Position numbers and translations under genes: made by a program
Assembly (NCBI GenBank): GCA_964506325.1
Contig: CAZDLO010000004.1
Span: 26,037 to 90,036, forward strand
Origin: CAINVV01 sp964506325
GTDB taxonomy: Bacteria > Bacteroidota > Bacteroidia > Bacteroidales > Prolixibacteraceae
Length of the DNA stretch: 64,000 nt
Direction: 5' to 3'
Notes under the pieces: generated by a model
The model's input: only the letters and a program-made list of their open reading frames with translations
Databases searched by the model: none
Told to the model about the DNA's origin: nothing
Shown here: one piece after another, positions 9,233 through 18,221 of the stretch
Numbering within the stretch: position 1 is the stretch's first letter
Layout of the letters: each line of letters begins with the position of its first letter

Positions 9233-9580
9233 ATGGCACATATGAACAAGGGTGATGAAATATTCGGCAAAGCAGGTGAGCTTGCCGGCAAGGCAGAGAA
9301 GTTCCTTGAAGAGGGATATGAAAAGGTCAAGGGCAGCGAAGCCTATGCTAAAATCAGGGATGCCGTTGGGCAGGCAGGAGAATTTGTTGACAAAAAATTA
9401 GAAAAACTGAAGGAAAGTGACATTCCGGATAAACTGAAGGATTTTAAAGGCAAAGCAGAATCGGGGACTGAAAATGTCATTGAACATGTGAAGGCTTATG
9501 GTTCCTTGCTCGCCGACGATGTGGAACAGGTGATTGACGATGTGAAGGAAAAATTTTCCGGAGAGAAGAAGCAAAAATAG
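9233..9580 (+). CDS. Small charged helical protein, unknown function
   Basis: A 115-residue protein with no signal peptide, no membrane segment and no cysteine. It is rich in Lys, Glu, Gly and Ala with repeated amphipathic stretches (GKAGELAGKAEKFLEEGYEKV, KGKAESGTENVIEHV), which predicts an all-helical, very soluble, partly disordered chain. The composition recalls LEA-, CsbD- or YtxH-type stress proteins, but I see no diagnostic motif and do not assign a family. A second in-frame ATG at 9242 is an equally possible start. The gene is monocistronic, set between the terminator at 9071-9108 and the one at 9586-9632, with a -7 element at 9167, so it is probably transcribed on its own and possibly strongly. 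Confidence 0.75.
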   Translation: MAHMNKGDEIFGKAGELAGKAEKFLEEGYEKVKGSEAYAKIRDAVGQAGEFVDKKLEKLKESDIPDKLKDFKGKAESGTENVIEHVKAYGSLLADDVEQVIDDVKEKFSGEKKQK

Positions 9581-9585
9581 AAATG

Positions 9586-9632
9586 AAAAAGTCACAACCG
9601 TACGACCTGAATGAGGTAGGGTTGTGACTTTT
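9586..9632. terminator. Bidirectional terminator between convergent genes
   Basis: AAAAGTCACAACC (9587-9599) pairs perfectly with GGTTGTGACTTTT (9620-9632), and the loop holds a second small stem ACCT/AGGT. A and T runs on the outer sides suit termination of both the small gene (plus) and rocD (minus, stop at 9670). Confidence 0.85.
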
Positions 9633-9669
9633 ATCCCGGTAACATTCTGCCGTGGAAACCCGGCAGTAC

Positions 9670-10881
9670 TTACATAAACTCTGTCATCGATTTCTTTATC
9701 AGTGAAATTGCTTCCCTCATCTGGTTCTCGTTAATGATAAGTGGCGGGGTAAACCGGATCGTATGTTCATGGGTGGGTTTGGCTAAAATTCCATTCTCCT
9801 TCATTACAAGGCAAAGGTCCCATGCTTGCCTGCCTTTCATCGGCCTGATCTGAATGGCATTGAGCAAGCCTTTTCCACGAACCTGTTCAATCAGCGGAGA
9901 ATCGAAGGCCCTCATCTCATCGCGGAAAATCTTTCCGATTTTTTCGGCATTTTCAGAAAGACATTCATTCACCAAGACATTCATTGCAGCAAGGGAAACC
10001 TTGGCTGCCAATGGGTTGCCGCCGTAGGTGGAGCCGTGCTCACCGGGCTTGATCGTCAGCATTACATGATTATCTGCCATTACACAAGAGACCGGATACA
10101 TTCCGCCTGATAAAGCTTTCCCCAGTATCAGGAGGTCAGGGCGCACCTCTTCATGGTCGCAGGCCAGCATTTTTCCGGTCCGCCCCAATCCGGTCTGTAC
10201 CTCATCTGCTGCCAGCAGGACCCGGTATTCCTTGCAAAGCATTGCCGCCTTCCTTAAATAATTTTCGTCAGGTACGTAAACGCCGGCTTCTGCCTGTATT
10301 GGCTCCACCAGGAACCCGGCAGTATGAGGATGACTCAGCTCCTTCTCCAGTGCATTTAAATCATTGTAGGGTATTTTTATGAACCCAGGTGTAAACGGAC
10401 CATAATCCCCATAGGAATCAGGATCAGACGACATAGAGACTATGGTGATGGTCCGGCCATGGAAATTGCCGTCGCAAACGATGATACGGACCTTGTTTTC
10501 TGGTATGCCTTTGACTTTGTATCCCCATTTCCGTATCAGCTTAAGTGCTGTTTCATCGCCTTCGGCACCCGAATTCATCGGCAGTATCTTATCATATCCG
10601 AACAACCGGGTCATATACTCTTCCCATTCTCCAAGTGCATTGTTGTAAAATGCCCTTGAAGTAAGGGCCAGTTTGCCAGCCTGTTCGACCATGGCCTTCA
10701 CAATTTCCGGGTGACAGTGGCCCTGGTTTACTGCCGAATAGGAAGCCAGAAAATCAAAATAGCATTTGCCTTCCACATCCCAGACAAAAATACCTTCACC
10801 TTTTTCAAGTACTACCGGAAGCGGGTGATAGTTATGGGCTCCGTAACGGTCTTCCCTGTCGATAAATTCCTGTGTTTTCAT
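9670..10881 (-). CDS. rocD: Ornithine aminotransferase
   Basis: Class III PLP aminotransferase of 403 residues, transferring the delta-amino group of ornithine to 2-oxoglutarate to give glutamate-5-semialdehyde; it links arginine/ornithine and proline metabolism in the cytoplasm. The N-terminal YGAHNYHPLPVVLEKGEG block with WDVEGKCYFDFLASYSAVNQGHCHP is characteristic of ornithine aminotransferases. The cofactor site is seen in MNSGAEGDETALKL, the Asp of LLAADEVQTGLGRTGK and the Schiff-base Lys of ILGKALSGGMYPVS. Length matches the bacterial enzyme (about 400). It is a single minus-strand gene, 152 bases from the end of the TonB receptor upstream of it. Confidence 0.92.
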   Translation of the reverse strand: MKTQEFIDREDRYGAHNYHPLPVVLEKGEGIFVWDVEGKCYFDFLASYSAVNQGHCHPEIVKAMVEQAGKLALTSRAFYNNALGEWEEYMTRLFGYDKILPMNSGAEGDETALKLIRKWGYKVKGIPENKVRIIVCDGNFHGRTITIVSMSSDPDSYGDYGPFTPGFIKIPYNDLNALEKELSHPHTAGFLVEPIQAEAGVYVPDENYLRKAAMLCKEYRVLLAADEVQTGLGRTGKMLACDHEEVRPDLLILGKALSGGMYPVSCVMADNHVMLTIKPGEHGSTYGGNPLAAKVSLAAMNVLVNECLSENAEKIGKIFRDEMRAFDSPLIEQVRGKGLLNAIQIRPMKGRQAWDLCLVMKENGILAKPTHEHTIRFTPPLIINENQMREAISLIKKSMTEFM

Positions 10882-11033
10882 TTGTTTTGGTTGCTGTTTG
10901 CCGGTTATTAATGGAACGAATCTAAAATTTATTTATGATAAGATATATGATTTTTGAGAGGTTTGAAGGCAGTGAATTTTCGGCCGGCACAACTCATACT
11001 GACAAGGGATTTCATTGTGATATAGTTGAAAAT

Positions 11034-13490
11034 TCAAAAATTTACCGCGAATTTAAAGTTGACTCTTCTGGAGGTCAGGTAATTGGGGACGGCATGCATC
11101 TGGTTCTGAAAATCTGACACCCAATAATAGGATACTACATTGTTGAGATCGAACAGATTGAATATTTCGAAGGAGACCCAGGCCTCCCTGATATTGGCGG
11201 CGAGGAGATTATGTCCCCTGCGTGTGGTACTGCCTATCAGCATCTTGGAGATACCAAGATCAACCCTGCTGTATGGGGGCATCCTGAAAACATCCAGGTA
11301 CCGTTCACCTTGCGGGGGGCCAAATGGCAGTGAACTTCCGTAAAGGAGCGTCAGGTTCATTTTAACGGAGGGATTTCTCGGGAGATAATCCTGGAAAAAG
11401 AGAGAAAAATTGAACCTTTGATCCGTAGGTCGGGGAATGTAGCCAGGATAGACAGTTTCAGATGCCAAACCGTCTCCTGCGTATTTTACGTAGCTGTCGC
11501 CAAGGATATCTTCCTCAGTTTTCATCAGGGTCAAAGAGGCCCAGGAGGTGAAACCAGGCAATGGTTCTCCAAAAATTCTCATTTCAAGTCCGGTGGCATA
11601 GCCTTTGGCTTGCTGGTCAGGAAAGTATTGCAGGTCAAGATTGGTGACTTTGTAGGGAATAAGCCGGTGAAGTGCCTTGTACCAGAGTTCTGCCGAGAAT
11701 TTAAATGGTCGGTCTCCCCAGGTAAAGGGATAGTCCATGCCGAAGGAATAACAGGTGGATTTTTGTGCCTTTACTGTTGAAATAATCTCTGCGTTCCTGT
11801 CTTTCAGTTCTTTAAAGAAGGGCATTTGTTGATATATACCCCAGGAGGCATGAAGTTGCATGGGTTTGTTGTCCGGAACCCAGGTGGCAGATATCCGGGG
11901 ACTAAAAATTACCTGACCGGTGAAATCCCAGTACTGGATACGTCCGCCAAAACTGGCGGAAAAAGTGGAGTTTTCCAGTCGGGAGGAATAATTATCCTGG
12001 AGAAATGCGCTGTAACGATTGCTGCGGATGCTGTTGCTGGCATGTTTACTGCGGAACAGCTCCAGTCCCTCTTTGCTGAGAGGGACGGAGTAACCGGCCG
12101 AATCACGCATCTCCCATTCACTTACTTCGTCAAGAATTCGCTCCGACTGGTACTTGATCCCCCATTGGATCCTGTGATTATCAGTGAGGTATTTTCCCCT
12201 GTGTTCAAAATTTAAAATATTGGCCTGAAGTAAATTGCCTGCATGAACCAGTGACGAGCCCACCCCCAGAAGCATTGTACTGTCAGAAAAGGCACCAGGG
12301 TCTGATCCTGCAATAACTTCGTTGAGGTAATACTGGCCAAGAATATCATAGCGTTCCTTTTCATCAGAGTAGAAAGTGCTGGCAGTGAACTGCAGGTTCA
12401 GTTTTTTTGTAGCATTGAAATTCCCTGTAACAGCACAGAAACGGTTGTTGAACTGGTCTTTTTCATGTCCTTCGAAGTAAATTCTTAACAGGTAGGACTG
12501 GGTCATCGTGCCAAAACTGGTTTCTCTTGTTTCCGGTGTAAAATTGTAGGTATTGGAAGAAATGTTGGCCAGGATATTTAGCGAGAATCTGGAGGAGAAT
12601 TCATATCCCAGAAGTGCCTGGAAATCGATAGCCGAAGGATCGTAATGTCCTTTCTGGTCGAGGGTTCCCAGCAGATAACGGTTGTTGCGGTAACGGAAAC
12701 CTGTCAGGTAAGTAAACTTGTTTCTGAATGATTTTCCCTCAAGGTGGACAGACGCACCCAGTGCACCAACTTCAGCTGTTCCTTCAAACCTGTCCGGTTT
12801 TTTGTAATCAATATCAAGAACGGATGACATTTTATCTCCGAAGGAGCTCTCGAAGCCACCGGAAGAAAATCGTATGGCGGATACCAGGTCTGGATTGAGA
12901 AAACTCAGTCCTTCCTGTTCACCTGTTTTTACAAGGAATGGGCGGAAGATCTCAATGCCGTTGACATAGAGGAGGTTTTCGTCGTAGTTTCCGCCCCGGA
13001 CACTGTATTGCGGACTCAATTCATTGTGGCTGCTGACTCCGGGCATTGATTTGACAAGCTGTTCAACGGCTCCGCCTCCGGCATTGGAGAGGTTCCTGGC
13101 TTCAAGAGGATTAATATTAACGATGCCGGGGTTGATCTTTCGCTGTTGTTTGACTTCTACCTCAGATAGATTGACAGATGCCGGGTTCATGATGATCGTC
13201 AACTCCTGCCTTGTACCGGAAATAACTGTCAATTCAGTAGTTTGGTGGTTAATAACACTGAAAATCAGAACAATATCTTTCCCTGAATTTACGGTAAGGC
13301 TGAATTTTCCGTTCTGATCGCTGTAAGTGCCTAGCTGAGTGTTTTTCACCCTGATATTAACTCCCGGGATAGGCTGCTTTTCCGGCCCCAGTGTTCTTCC
13401 TTTCAGAACTTCCTGTTTTTCCTGTCCAAAAGCAGGAAGGAGGCAGGTCAGGATCATAAAATACAAAAAAATCAAGCGATAGGCAGCCAT
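11034..13490 (-). CDS. TonB-dependent outer-membrane receptor with carboxypeptidase-like N-domain
   Basis: An 818-residue outer-membrane receptor. A signal peptide (residues 1 to about 22, ending AFGQ) precedes a carboxypeptidase-regulatory-like beta-sandwich (GRTLGPEKQPIPGVNIRV), then a plug with LVKSMPGVS, YSVRGGNYDENLLYVNGIEI and the GFESSFGDKMSSVLDI block, then a barrel ending in the usual aromatic C-terminus (FKFAVNF). Transport is energised by TonB. No SusD-like gene or glycosidase is adjacent, so this is not the core of a polysaccharide-utilisation locus and the substrate is unknown. It is divergent from the sulfatase-maturase gene, with 127 bases between the two ATGs. Confidence 0.9.
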   Translation of the reverse strand: MAAYRLIFLYFMILTCLLPAFGQEKQEVLKGRTLGPEKQPIPGVNIRVKNTQLGTYSDQNGKFSLTVNSGKDIVLIFSVINHQTTELTVISGTRQELTIIMNPASVNLSEVEVKQQRKINPGIVNINPLEARNLSNAGGGAVEQLVKSMPGVSSHNELSPQYSVRGGNYDENLLYVNGIEIFRPFLVKTGEQEGLSFLNPDLVSAIRFSSGGFESSFGDKMSSVLDIDYKKPDRFEGTAEVGALGASVHLEGKSFRNKFTYLTGFRYRNNRYLLGTLDQKGHYDPSAIDFQALLGYEFSSRFSLNILANISSNTYNFTPETRETSFGTMTQSYLLRIYFEGHEKDQFNNRFCAVTGNFNATKKLNLQFTASTFYSDEKERYDILGQYYLNEVIAGSDPGAFSDSTMLLGVGSSLVHAGNLLQANILNFEHRGKYLTDNHRIQWGIKYQSERILDEVSEWEMRDSAGYSVPLSKEGLELFRSKHASNSIRSNRYSAFLQDNYSSRLENSTFSASFGGRIQYWDFTGQVIFSPRISATWVPDNKPMQLHASWGIYQQMPFFKELKDRNAEIISTVKAQKSTCYSFGMDYPFTWGDRPFKFSAELWYKALHRLIPYKVTNLDLQYFPDQQAKGYATGLEMRIFGEPLPGFTSWASLTLMKTEEDILGDSYVKYAGDGLASETVYPGYIPRPTDQRFNFSLFFQDYLPRNPSVKMNLTLLYGSSLPFGPPQGERYLDVFRMPPYSRVDLGISKMLIGSTTRRGHNLLAANIREAWVSFEIFNLFDLNNVVSYYWVSDFQNQMHAVPNYLTSRRVNFKFAVNF

Positions 13491-13556
13491 AAACAGACCG
13501 GTAAAATATCCTGCTAAAAGTATTCAATTTATTGTTCAGTTGCATGGAGGTTGTGC

Positions 13557-13586
13557 TTTGAAATTGAAGCAGAGTGATCAATTTTG
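13557..13586 (+). promoter_or_regulatory. Candidate promoter of the maturase-ior genes
   Basis: TTTG at 13557-13560 and CAATTTTG at 13579-13586 (one mismatch to TAnnTTTG) are separated by 18 bases. This predicts a start about 25 bases before the ATG at 13618. Confidence 0.35.
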
Positions 13587-13617
13587 TTTATTTTCGCATT
13601 CTGATTCTATAATTTTT

Positions 13618-14823
13618 ATGGCGCAAAAGCATAGACCTCTAACTTCTGTCTTGGTTAAACCGGCCGGGCCGGATTGTAATCTGCAATGTACCTACTGCTT
13701 TTATCTCGAAAAGGAATCCCTTTTCCCGGAGTCGAAAAACCACAGAATGGGGTATGATGTGCTCGAGGAGATGATACGCCAGGTTATGCAACAGTCGGGA
13801 GAGTCTGTCTCAATTGCCTGGCAGGGTGGTGAGCCTGCGCTTATGGGAATCGGGTTTTACCAGAAAGCAGTTGAATTTGAGATAAAATATGGTCATGGCA
13901 AGCAGGTGGGCAATGGGTTTCAGACCAATGGCACTCTTCTGGACAGGGAATGGGCACAGTTTTTTAAAAAGTACGATTTTCTCGTCGGACTATCCCTTGA
14001 TGGCCCTGAACATATTCACGACAGATACCGTGTCAACAAAGGACTCCAGAAAACCTGGCAGGTGGTGGAGGAAAAAGGCAGGATGCTTCTTGAAGAAGGA
14101 GTAGCCGTCAATGCGATGTGTTGTATAACCGATTATTCAGCAGATTATCCTGAAGAATTGTACAATTATTACAAGGGTCTGGGACTTACCTGGATGCAGT
14201 TTATACCTGTAGTGGAAACGGATCCGGATGATCCCTCCAAATCAGCTCCTTTCTCACTTACGGCCAGTAAATACGGGAAATTCCTTGTTACACTTTTCGA
14301 TTTGTGGCTGGCAGATTTTGAGAACGGTGTGCCGACAACATCAGTCAGGCATTTTGAATCTGTATTTTATTCCTATGTTGGGATGGAAGCTCCCGAATGC
14401 ACCATGCAAAAGGAATGCGGGCCTTATGTCGTCGTGGAGCACAACGGGAATATATATTCCTGTGATTTTTTCGTCGAGCCGCGCCACAAGCTGGGAAATC
14501 TGCGCAACGACAAGATTGTCAACATGCTGAATAGTAAAAAGCAGGATGATTTCGGAAAGGCCAAAGCCATCCTGCCCCGCAAATGCCGGTTTTGTCCATG
14601 GCTGACCAAATGTTTCGGTGGATGCACCAAAGACAGGATCAAGGATCCTTCGGATCAAAGGTTGCCTCGTTTTTGTGAAGCCTACATTCAGTTCTTTGAA
14701 CATGCCGATGCCAAAATGAGGATTCTTGCGCAAAACTGGATGCAGCAGCAATCAGATTTCAGGGAGAAGGAAGATACGAAGGGTTATTTTTGGGCATTCC
14801 AGGATAAAAAGGGACCGAAATAA
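13618..14823 (+). CDS. Anaerobic sulfatase-maturating enzyme (radical SAM/SPASM)
   Basis: Converts the active-site Cys or Ser of type I sulfatases to formylglycine without oxygen. The radical SAM cluster site C-x3-C-x2-C is at Cys20, Cys24 and Cys27 (DCNLQCTYCFYLEK). The SPASM domain supplies the auxiliary-cluster cysteines in CTMQKECGPYVVVEHNG, YSCDFFVEP and the final CRFCPWLTKCFGGC. The ATG at 13618 gives 401 residues, normal for the family; an upstream extension to 13540 would begin with TTG and adds unrelated residues. No sulfatase is in this window, so its targets lie elsewhere in the genome. It is 94 bases upstream of iorA on the same strand. Confidence 0.92.
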   Translation: MAQKHRPLTSVLVKPAGPDCNLQCTYCFYLEKESLFPESKNHRMGYDVLEEMIRQVMQQSGESVSIAWQGGEPALMGIGFYQKAVEFEIKYGHGKQVGNGFQTNGTLLDREWAQFFKKYDFLVGLSLDGPEHIHDRYRVNKGLQKTWQVVEEKGRMLLEEGVAVNAMCCITDYSADYPEELYNYYKGLGLTWMQFIPVVETDPDDPSKSAPFSLTASKYGKFLVTLFDLWLADFENGVPTTSVRHFESVFYSYVGMEAPECTMQKECGPYVVVEHNGNIYSCDFFVEPRHKLGNLRNDKIVNMLNSKKQDDFGKAKAILPRKCRFCPWLTKCFGGCTKDRIKDPSDQRLPRFCEAYIQFFEHADAKMRILAQNWMQQQSDFREKEDTKGYFWAFQDKKGPK

Positions 14824-14917
14824 AATTATGCCTGGACTAAATTTTGAAAATTAATGTTTTAACTCATCAACCATATTGAAATGGCAACTTAGGCTGTTGT
14901 TTCAGGAACATAAAGAT

Positions 14918-16516
14918 ATGCACAAAAAATTATTACTGGGAGCAGAAGCGATAGGCCAGGGGGCAATTGATGGCGGTATTTCCGGCGTATATGCCTATCC
15001 CGGCACTCCCTCAACGGAGATTACAGAATATATCCAGGAGCAAAAAATTGCCATTGAGAGAAACATTCACCGGCAATGGTCTGCCAATGAAAAAACTGCT
15101 ATGGAGGCTGCTCTCGGGATGTCTTATGCCGGGAAACGATCACTTGTCTGCATGAAGCATGTCGGGCTCAATGTGGCAGCTGATGTTTTCATGAATATAG
15201 CCATAACAGGTATCCACGGAGGCATGGTGATTGCTGTGGCAGACGATCCGTCGATGCACTCTTCGCAGAATGAGCAGGATTCAAGGTATTACGCAAGGTT
15301 TGCCATGTTGCCTGTTCTGGAACCGGGTAATCAGCAGGAAGCCTATGACATGACAATTGCAGGCCTTGAGATGTCGGAAAAGACGGGGGTGCCGGTAATG
15401 ATACGTATCACCACAAGGTTGGCGCATTCCCGTTCCGGAGTCTCAGTTGTTGAACAATCCGGGAAAGAAAACGAACTGTCGTTGCCTGAAGATCCAATGC
15501 AGTTTGTCCTCTTGCCTTTCAATGCCAGGAAACGCTACAATATCCTTCTCAGCAAACAGTCAATGTTTCTCCGATTGTCTGAAGAGTCTCCATACAACAG
15601 GTTCGAAGCAGGTGACGACACAAGCCTGGGAATTGTTTGCTGCGGCATCGCCTATAACTATTTCAGGGAAAATTATCCGGAAGCATCTCCCTACCCAGTT
15701 GTTCGGATTGCCCAGTATCCCATTCCGGAGAAAATGCTGAAGCAGCTTGAATCGCAGGCGGATGAAATCCTGGTACTGGAAGAGGGTTACCCACTTGTTG
15801 AGGAACAGTTGAAAAATTATTTTGGCCATGGCAAAAGAATTCTTGGCAGGCTGGATAACACTTTGCCGAGAACAGGCGAACTCAATCCCGACCTGGTGGC
15901 AACTGCCCTGAAGATAGAAAAAGCGGAAGACAGGTTAAGTTCCGGACCGCTGGTCAGCAGGCCACCGGCTCTCTGCAAGGGATGCGGACATCACGATACT
16001 TACCGTGCACTCAACGAGGTGATGGAGGAATATGGGAAAGGAAGAGTCTTTTCCGATATTGGTTGTTATACGCTTGGTGCACTTCCCCCTTATAACTCGA
16101 TTTTCAGCTGTGTGGACATGGGAGCCTCGGTAACAATGGCAAAAGGGGCTGCCGATGCAGGGTTGTTTCCTTCAGTGGCAGTGATTGGGGATTCAACTTT
16201 CACCCATTCCGGCCTGACAGGATTGCTTGATGCCGTCAATGAGAAATCCAATATTGTTCTAATTATCGGTGACAACGAATCGATCTCAATGACCGGCGGG
16301 CAGGATTCTTCCGCTGTTGGGCGCCTTGAAGCAATCTGTGAGGGCCTTGGCGTTGATCCTGAGCATATTCACGTGCTAGAATCATTGCCTAAAAACCATG
16401 AATTGCTTGTGCAGATTCTTAGGAAGGAAATTGCCTTTGACGGGGTGTCTGTCATCATTCCTCGAAGGGAATGCATACAGAAGCAGGCGAGAAGAAAGAA
16501 AAACCATGAACATTGA
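14918..16516 (+). CDS. iorA: Indolepyruvate:ferredoxin oxidoreductase, alpha subunit, short form
   Basis: Thiamine-diphosphate subunit that oxidatively decarboxylates aryl pyruvates from aromatic amino acids to aryl-acetyl-CoA, reducing ferredoxin. The N-terminal pyrimidine-type domain shows GVYAYPGTPSTEITEYI, and the ThDP-binding C-terminal domain shows CKGCGHHDTY and the GDSTFTHSG...NEKSNIVLIIGDNES stretch. The ATG at 14918 aligns with the family start (MHKKLLLGAEAIGQGA). The 532-residue product ends in a basic tail and lacks the C-terminal double [4Fe-4S] ferredoxin domain found in archaeal IorA; I believe shorter forms occur in other Bacteroidota. iorB follows after 15 bases. Confidence 0.9.
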   Translation: MHKKLLLGAEAIGQGAIDGGISGVYAYPGTPSTEITEYIQEQKIAIERNIHRQWSANEKTAMEAALGMSYAGKRSLVCMKHVGLNVAADVFMNIAITGIHGGMVIAVADDPSMHSSQNEQDSRYYARFAMLPVLEPGNQQEAYDMTIAGLEMSEKTGVPVMIRITTRLAHSRSGVSVVEQSGKENELSLPEDPMQFVLLPFNARKRYNILLSKQSMFLRLSEESPYNRFEAGDDTSLGIVCCGIAYNYFRENYPEASPYPVVRIAQYPIPEKMLKQLESQADEILVLEEGYPLVEEQLKNYFGHGKRILGRLDNTLPRTGELNPDLVATALKIEKAEDRLSSGPLVSRPPALCKGCGHHDTYRALNEVMEEYGKGRVFSDIGCYTLGALPPYNSIFSCVDMGASVTMAKGAADAGLFPSVAVIGDSTFTHSGLTGLLDAVNEKSNIVLIIGDNESISMTGGQDSSAVGRLEAICEGLGVDPEHIHVLESLPKNHELLVQILRKEIAFDGVSVIIPRRECIQKQARRKKNHEH

Positions 16517-16531
16517 CCTAAAAATCGTTTA

Positions 16532-17134
16532 ATGAAATGTGATATAGTGTTGGCAGGTGTTGGCGGACAGGGGATATTATCCATTGCAACCGTCATTGGT
16601 TATGCAGCAGTTGAGAATAATCTTTTCCTCAAGCAGGCGGAAACTCATGGAATGAGCCAGCGGGGCGGTGCCGTCCAGTCATACCTGAGATTATCTGATC
16701 AGCCGATTTTTTCGGATCTTATTCCTTCAGGCGAAGCCCGGTTAATTCTCTCGGTCGAACCTCTGGAGTCGCTGCGATACCTCTCCTTTCTCTCTGACGC
16801 CGGCTATGTAATTACGAGTACGACACCATTTGTCAATATTCCGGATTATCCCCCTGTGGATGAAATTCTGTCAGCTATTAACAGTTTGCCGCGGGTTGTT
16901 GCCATCGATGCAGAAGCAACGGCAAAAAACGAAGGCAACATCAAATCTTCCAATATGGTGATGCTTGGCGCTGCTTCCCCATTTATTGAACTTCCTGTCG
17001 GCAGCCTCGAAAATGGCATCAGGGAGATTTTTTCCAGAAAAGGCGACGATATCGTTGCTTTGAACCTGAGGGCTTTCCATGCAGGAAGAGCATATACGGA
17101 ACAGATTTTGAACAGTAAAACAAATTTATCATGA
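16532..17134 (+). CDS. iorB: Indolepyruvate:ferredoxin oxidoreductase, beta subunit
   Basis: The gamma-type subunit of the 2-oxoacid:ferredoxin oxidoreductase family, partner of IorA, binding CoA or shaping the active site. The 200-residue sequence opens with the diagnostic CDIVLAGVGGQGILSIATVI, followed by KQAETHGMSQRGGAVQSYLR, both hallmarks of IorB. It lies 15 bases after iorA, and its stop overlaps the ATG of the CvfB-like gene (17131-17134), so all three are probably one transcript. Confidence 0.93.
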   Translation: MKCDIVLAGVGGQGILSIATVIGYAAVENNLFLKQAETHGMSQRGGAVQSYLRLSDQPIFSDLIPSGEARLILSVEPLESLRYLSFLSDAGYVITSTTPFVNIPDYPPVDEILSAINSLPRVVAIDAEATAKNEGNIKSSNMVMLGAASPFIELPVGSLENGIREIFSRKGDDIVALNLRAFHAGRAYTEQILNSKTNLS

Positions 17135-17961
17135 TTTTACCTGGAAGGTACAACACGCTGAAGGTTGTCAAGTACGTGGACTTTGGTGTATACCTGGATG
17201 GAGAGGAGCTTGGCGAGATACTTCTTCCGGCTCGTTATGTACCCGAAGTATGTGAAGTAGGACAGGACCTGTTGGTATTTTTGTACCTCGATTCTGAAGA
17301 CAGAATCATCGCTACAACAGAAAAACCGTACGCCCAGGTAGGGGAATTTGCCTACCTGAAAGCTGTGGCAGTGAACAGTGTCGGGGCATTCCTGGATTGG
17401 GGACTGATGAAAGATCTGCTGGTTCCTTTTCGGGAACAGAAGATGAATATGGTGGCAGGGAAGTCTTACATGGTCTATGTTTACCTGGATCCCGATTCCA
17501 AAAGAATTGCTGCATCAGCCAAACTTGAAAAATTTGTGGATAATGTCATTCCTGATTACCAGGCAGGTGACGAAGTTTCACTGATTGTTGAAAGTGAAAG
17601 TGAATTGGGATACAATGCGATCATCAATCATCTTCACAGGGGAATCCTTTACCACGACGAGTTGCCAGGACCGTTGAAAAAGGGAGATCAATTCAGGGCA
17701 TACATAAAAAAAGTGAGGGAAGACAACAAGATTGACCTCTCCCTGTACCAGTCGGGGTACGGTCAGGTAGATAGTGTCTCAATGAATATCATGGATGTGC
17801 TGAAAAAGGCAGGAGGATTCCTTCCTCTTACCGATAAAAGCGATGCCGCACTGATCTTTGACTATTTTTCCATCAGTAAAAAGGTTTTCAAAAAAGCGAT
17901 CGGCAGTCTGTACAAACAAAGGCTAATATCATTGGAAGAAAGGGGAATAAGGATTTCCTGA
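17131..17961 (+). CDS. CvfB/YitL-like S1 RNA-binding protein
   Basis: A 276-residue protein of the CvfB (YitL) family, which contains three S1-type OB-fold domains and a C-terminal winged-helix-like domain; the Staphylococcus relative binds RNA and affects virulence-gene expression. Visible here are repeated S1-like segments (VVKYVDFGVYLDGEELGEILLP shortened to its FGVYLD core, NSVGAFLDWGLMKDLLVPF, IINHLHRGILYHDEL) and a C-terminal block ending FKKAIGSLYKQRLISLEE, which in the family is the winged helix. The start overlaps the iorB stop by 4 bases. No link between this protein and 2-oxoacid oxidation is known to me; the coupling may be incidental. Confidence 0.85.
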   Translation: MILPGRYNTLKVVKYVDFGVYLDGEELGEILLPARYVPEVCEVGQDLLVFLYLDSEDRIIATTEKPYAQVGEFAYLKAVAVNSVGAFLDWGLMKDLLVPFREQKMNMVAGKSYMVYVYLDPDSKRIAASAKLEKFVDNVIPDYQAGDEVSLIVESESELGYNAIINHLHRGILYHDELPGPLKKGDQFRAYIKKVREDNKIDLSLYQSGYGQVDSVSMNIMDVLKKAGGFLPLTDKSDAALIFDYFSISKKVFKKAIGSLYKQRLISLEERGIRIS

Positions 17962-18060
17962 CAGGAAAAGGAACCATGAAGGAGCGCATATTTGTTGTGG
18001 CATGAAGCGAATTTCATTAAATTGGACAGGCCTATGTAAGTTAATGAATTACAGTTAGTT

Positions 18061-18103
18061 GAAAGTTGAAAATGTTTTCGGTCCTTCGCCGGTTTTAACT
18101 TTC
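18061..18103 (+). terminator. Hairpin after the ior-cvfB genes
   Basis: GAAAGTTGAAAA (18061-18072) pairs with TTTTAACTTTC (18093-18103) with one bulged G; the loop holds a small CGG/CCG stem. The following sequence is T-rich but not a clean T run, so it could be a terminator or a leader structure of kup. Confidence 0.5.
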
Positions 18104-18162
18104 TTGTTACCCAATTTTAACTTATTGATATATTTTTTAACAGCGGGAATAATTTCCTTGCA

Positions 18163-18191
18163 TTTGACGTATTTTTGAGCCCTTAATTTAG
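18163..18191 (+). promoter_or_regulatory. Candidate kup promoter
   Basis: TTTG (18163-18166) and TAATTTAG (18184-18191, one mismatch to TAnnTTTG) are 17 bases apart, 30 bases before the kup ATG. Confidence 0.35.
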
Positions 18192-18221
18192 CACGTACGT
18201 TTAATATCGAGTCATTCGGGA

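Noticed and set aside
11034..13490. Polysaccharide-utilisation locus around the TonB receptor
   Set aside because: No SusD-like gene, glycosidase or hybrid regulator is adjacent; the receptor is alone.
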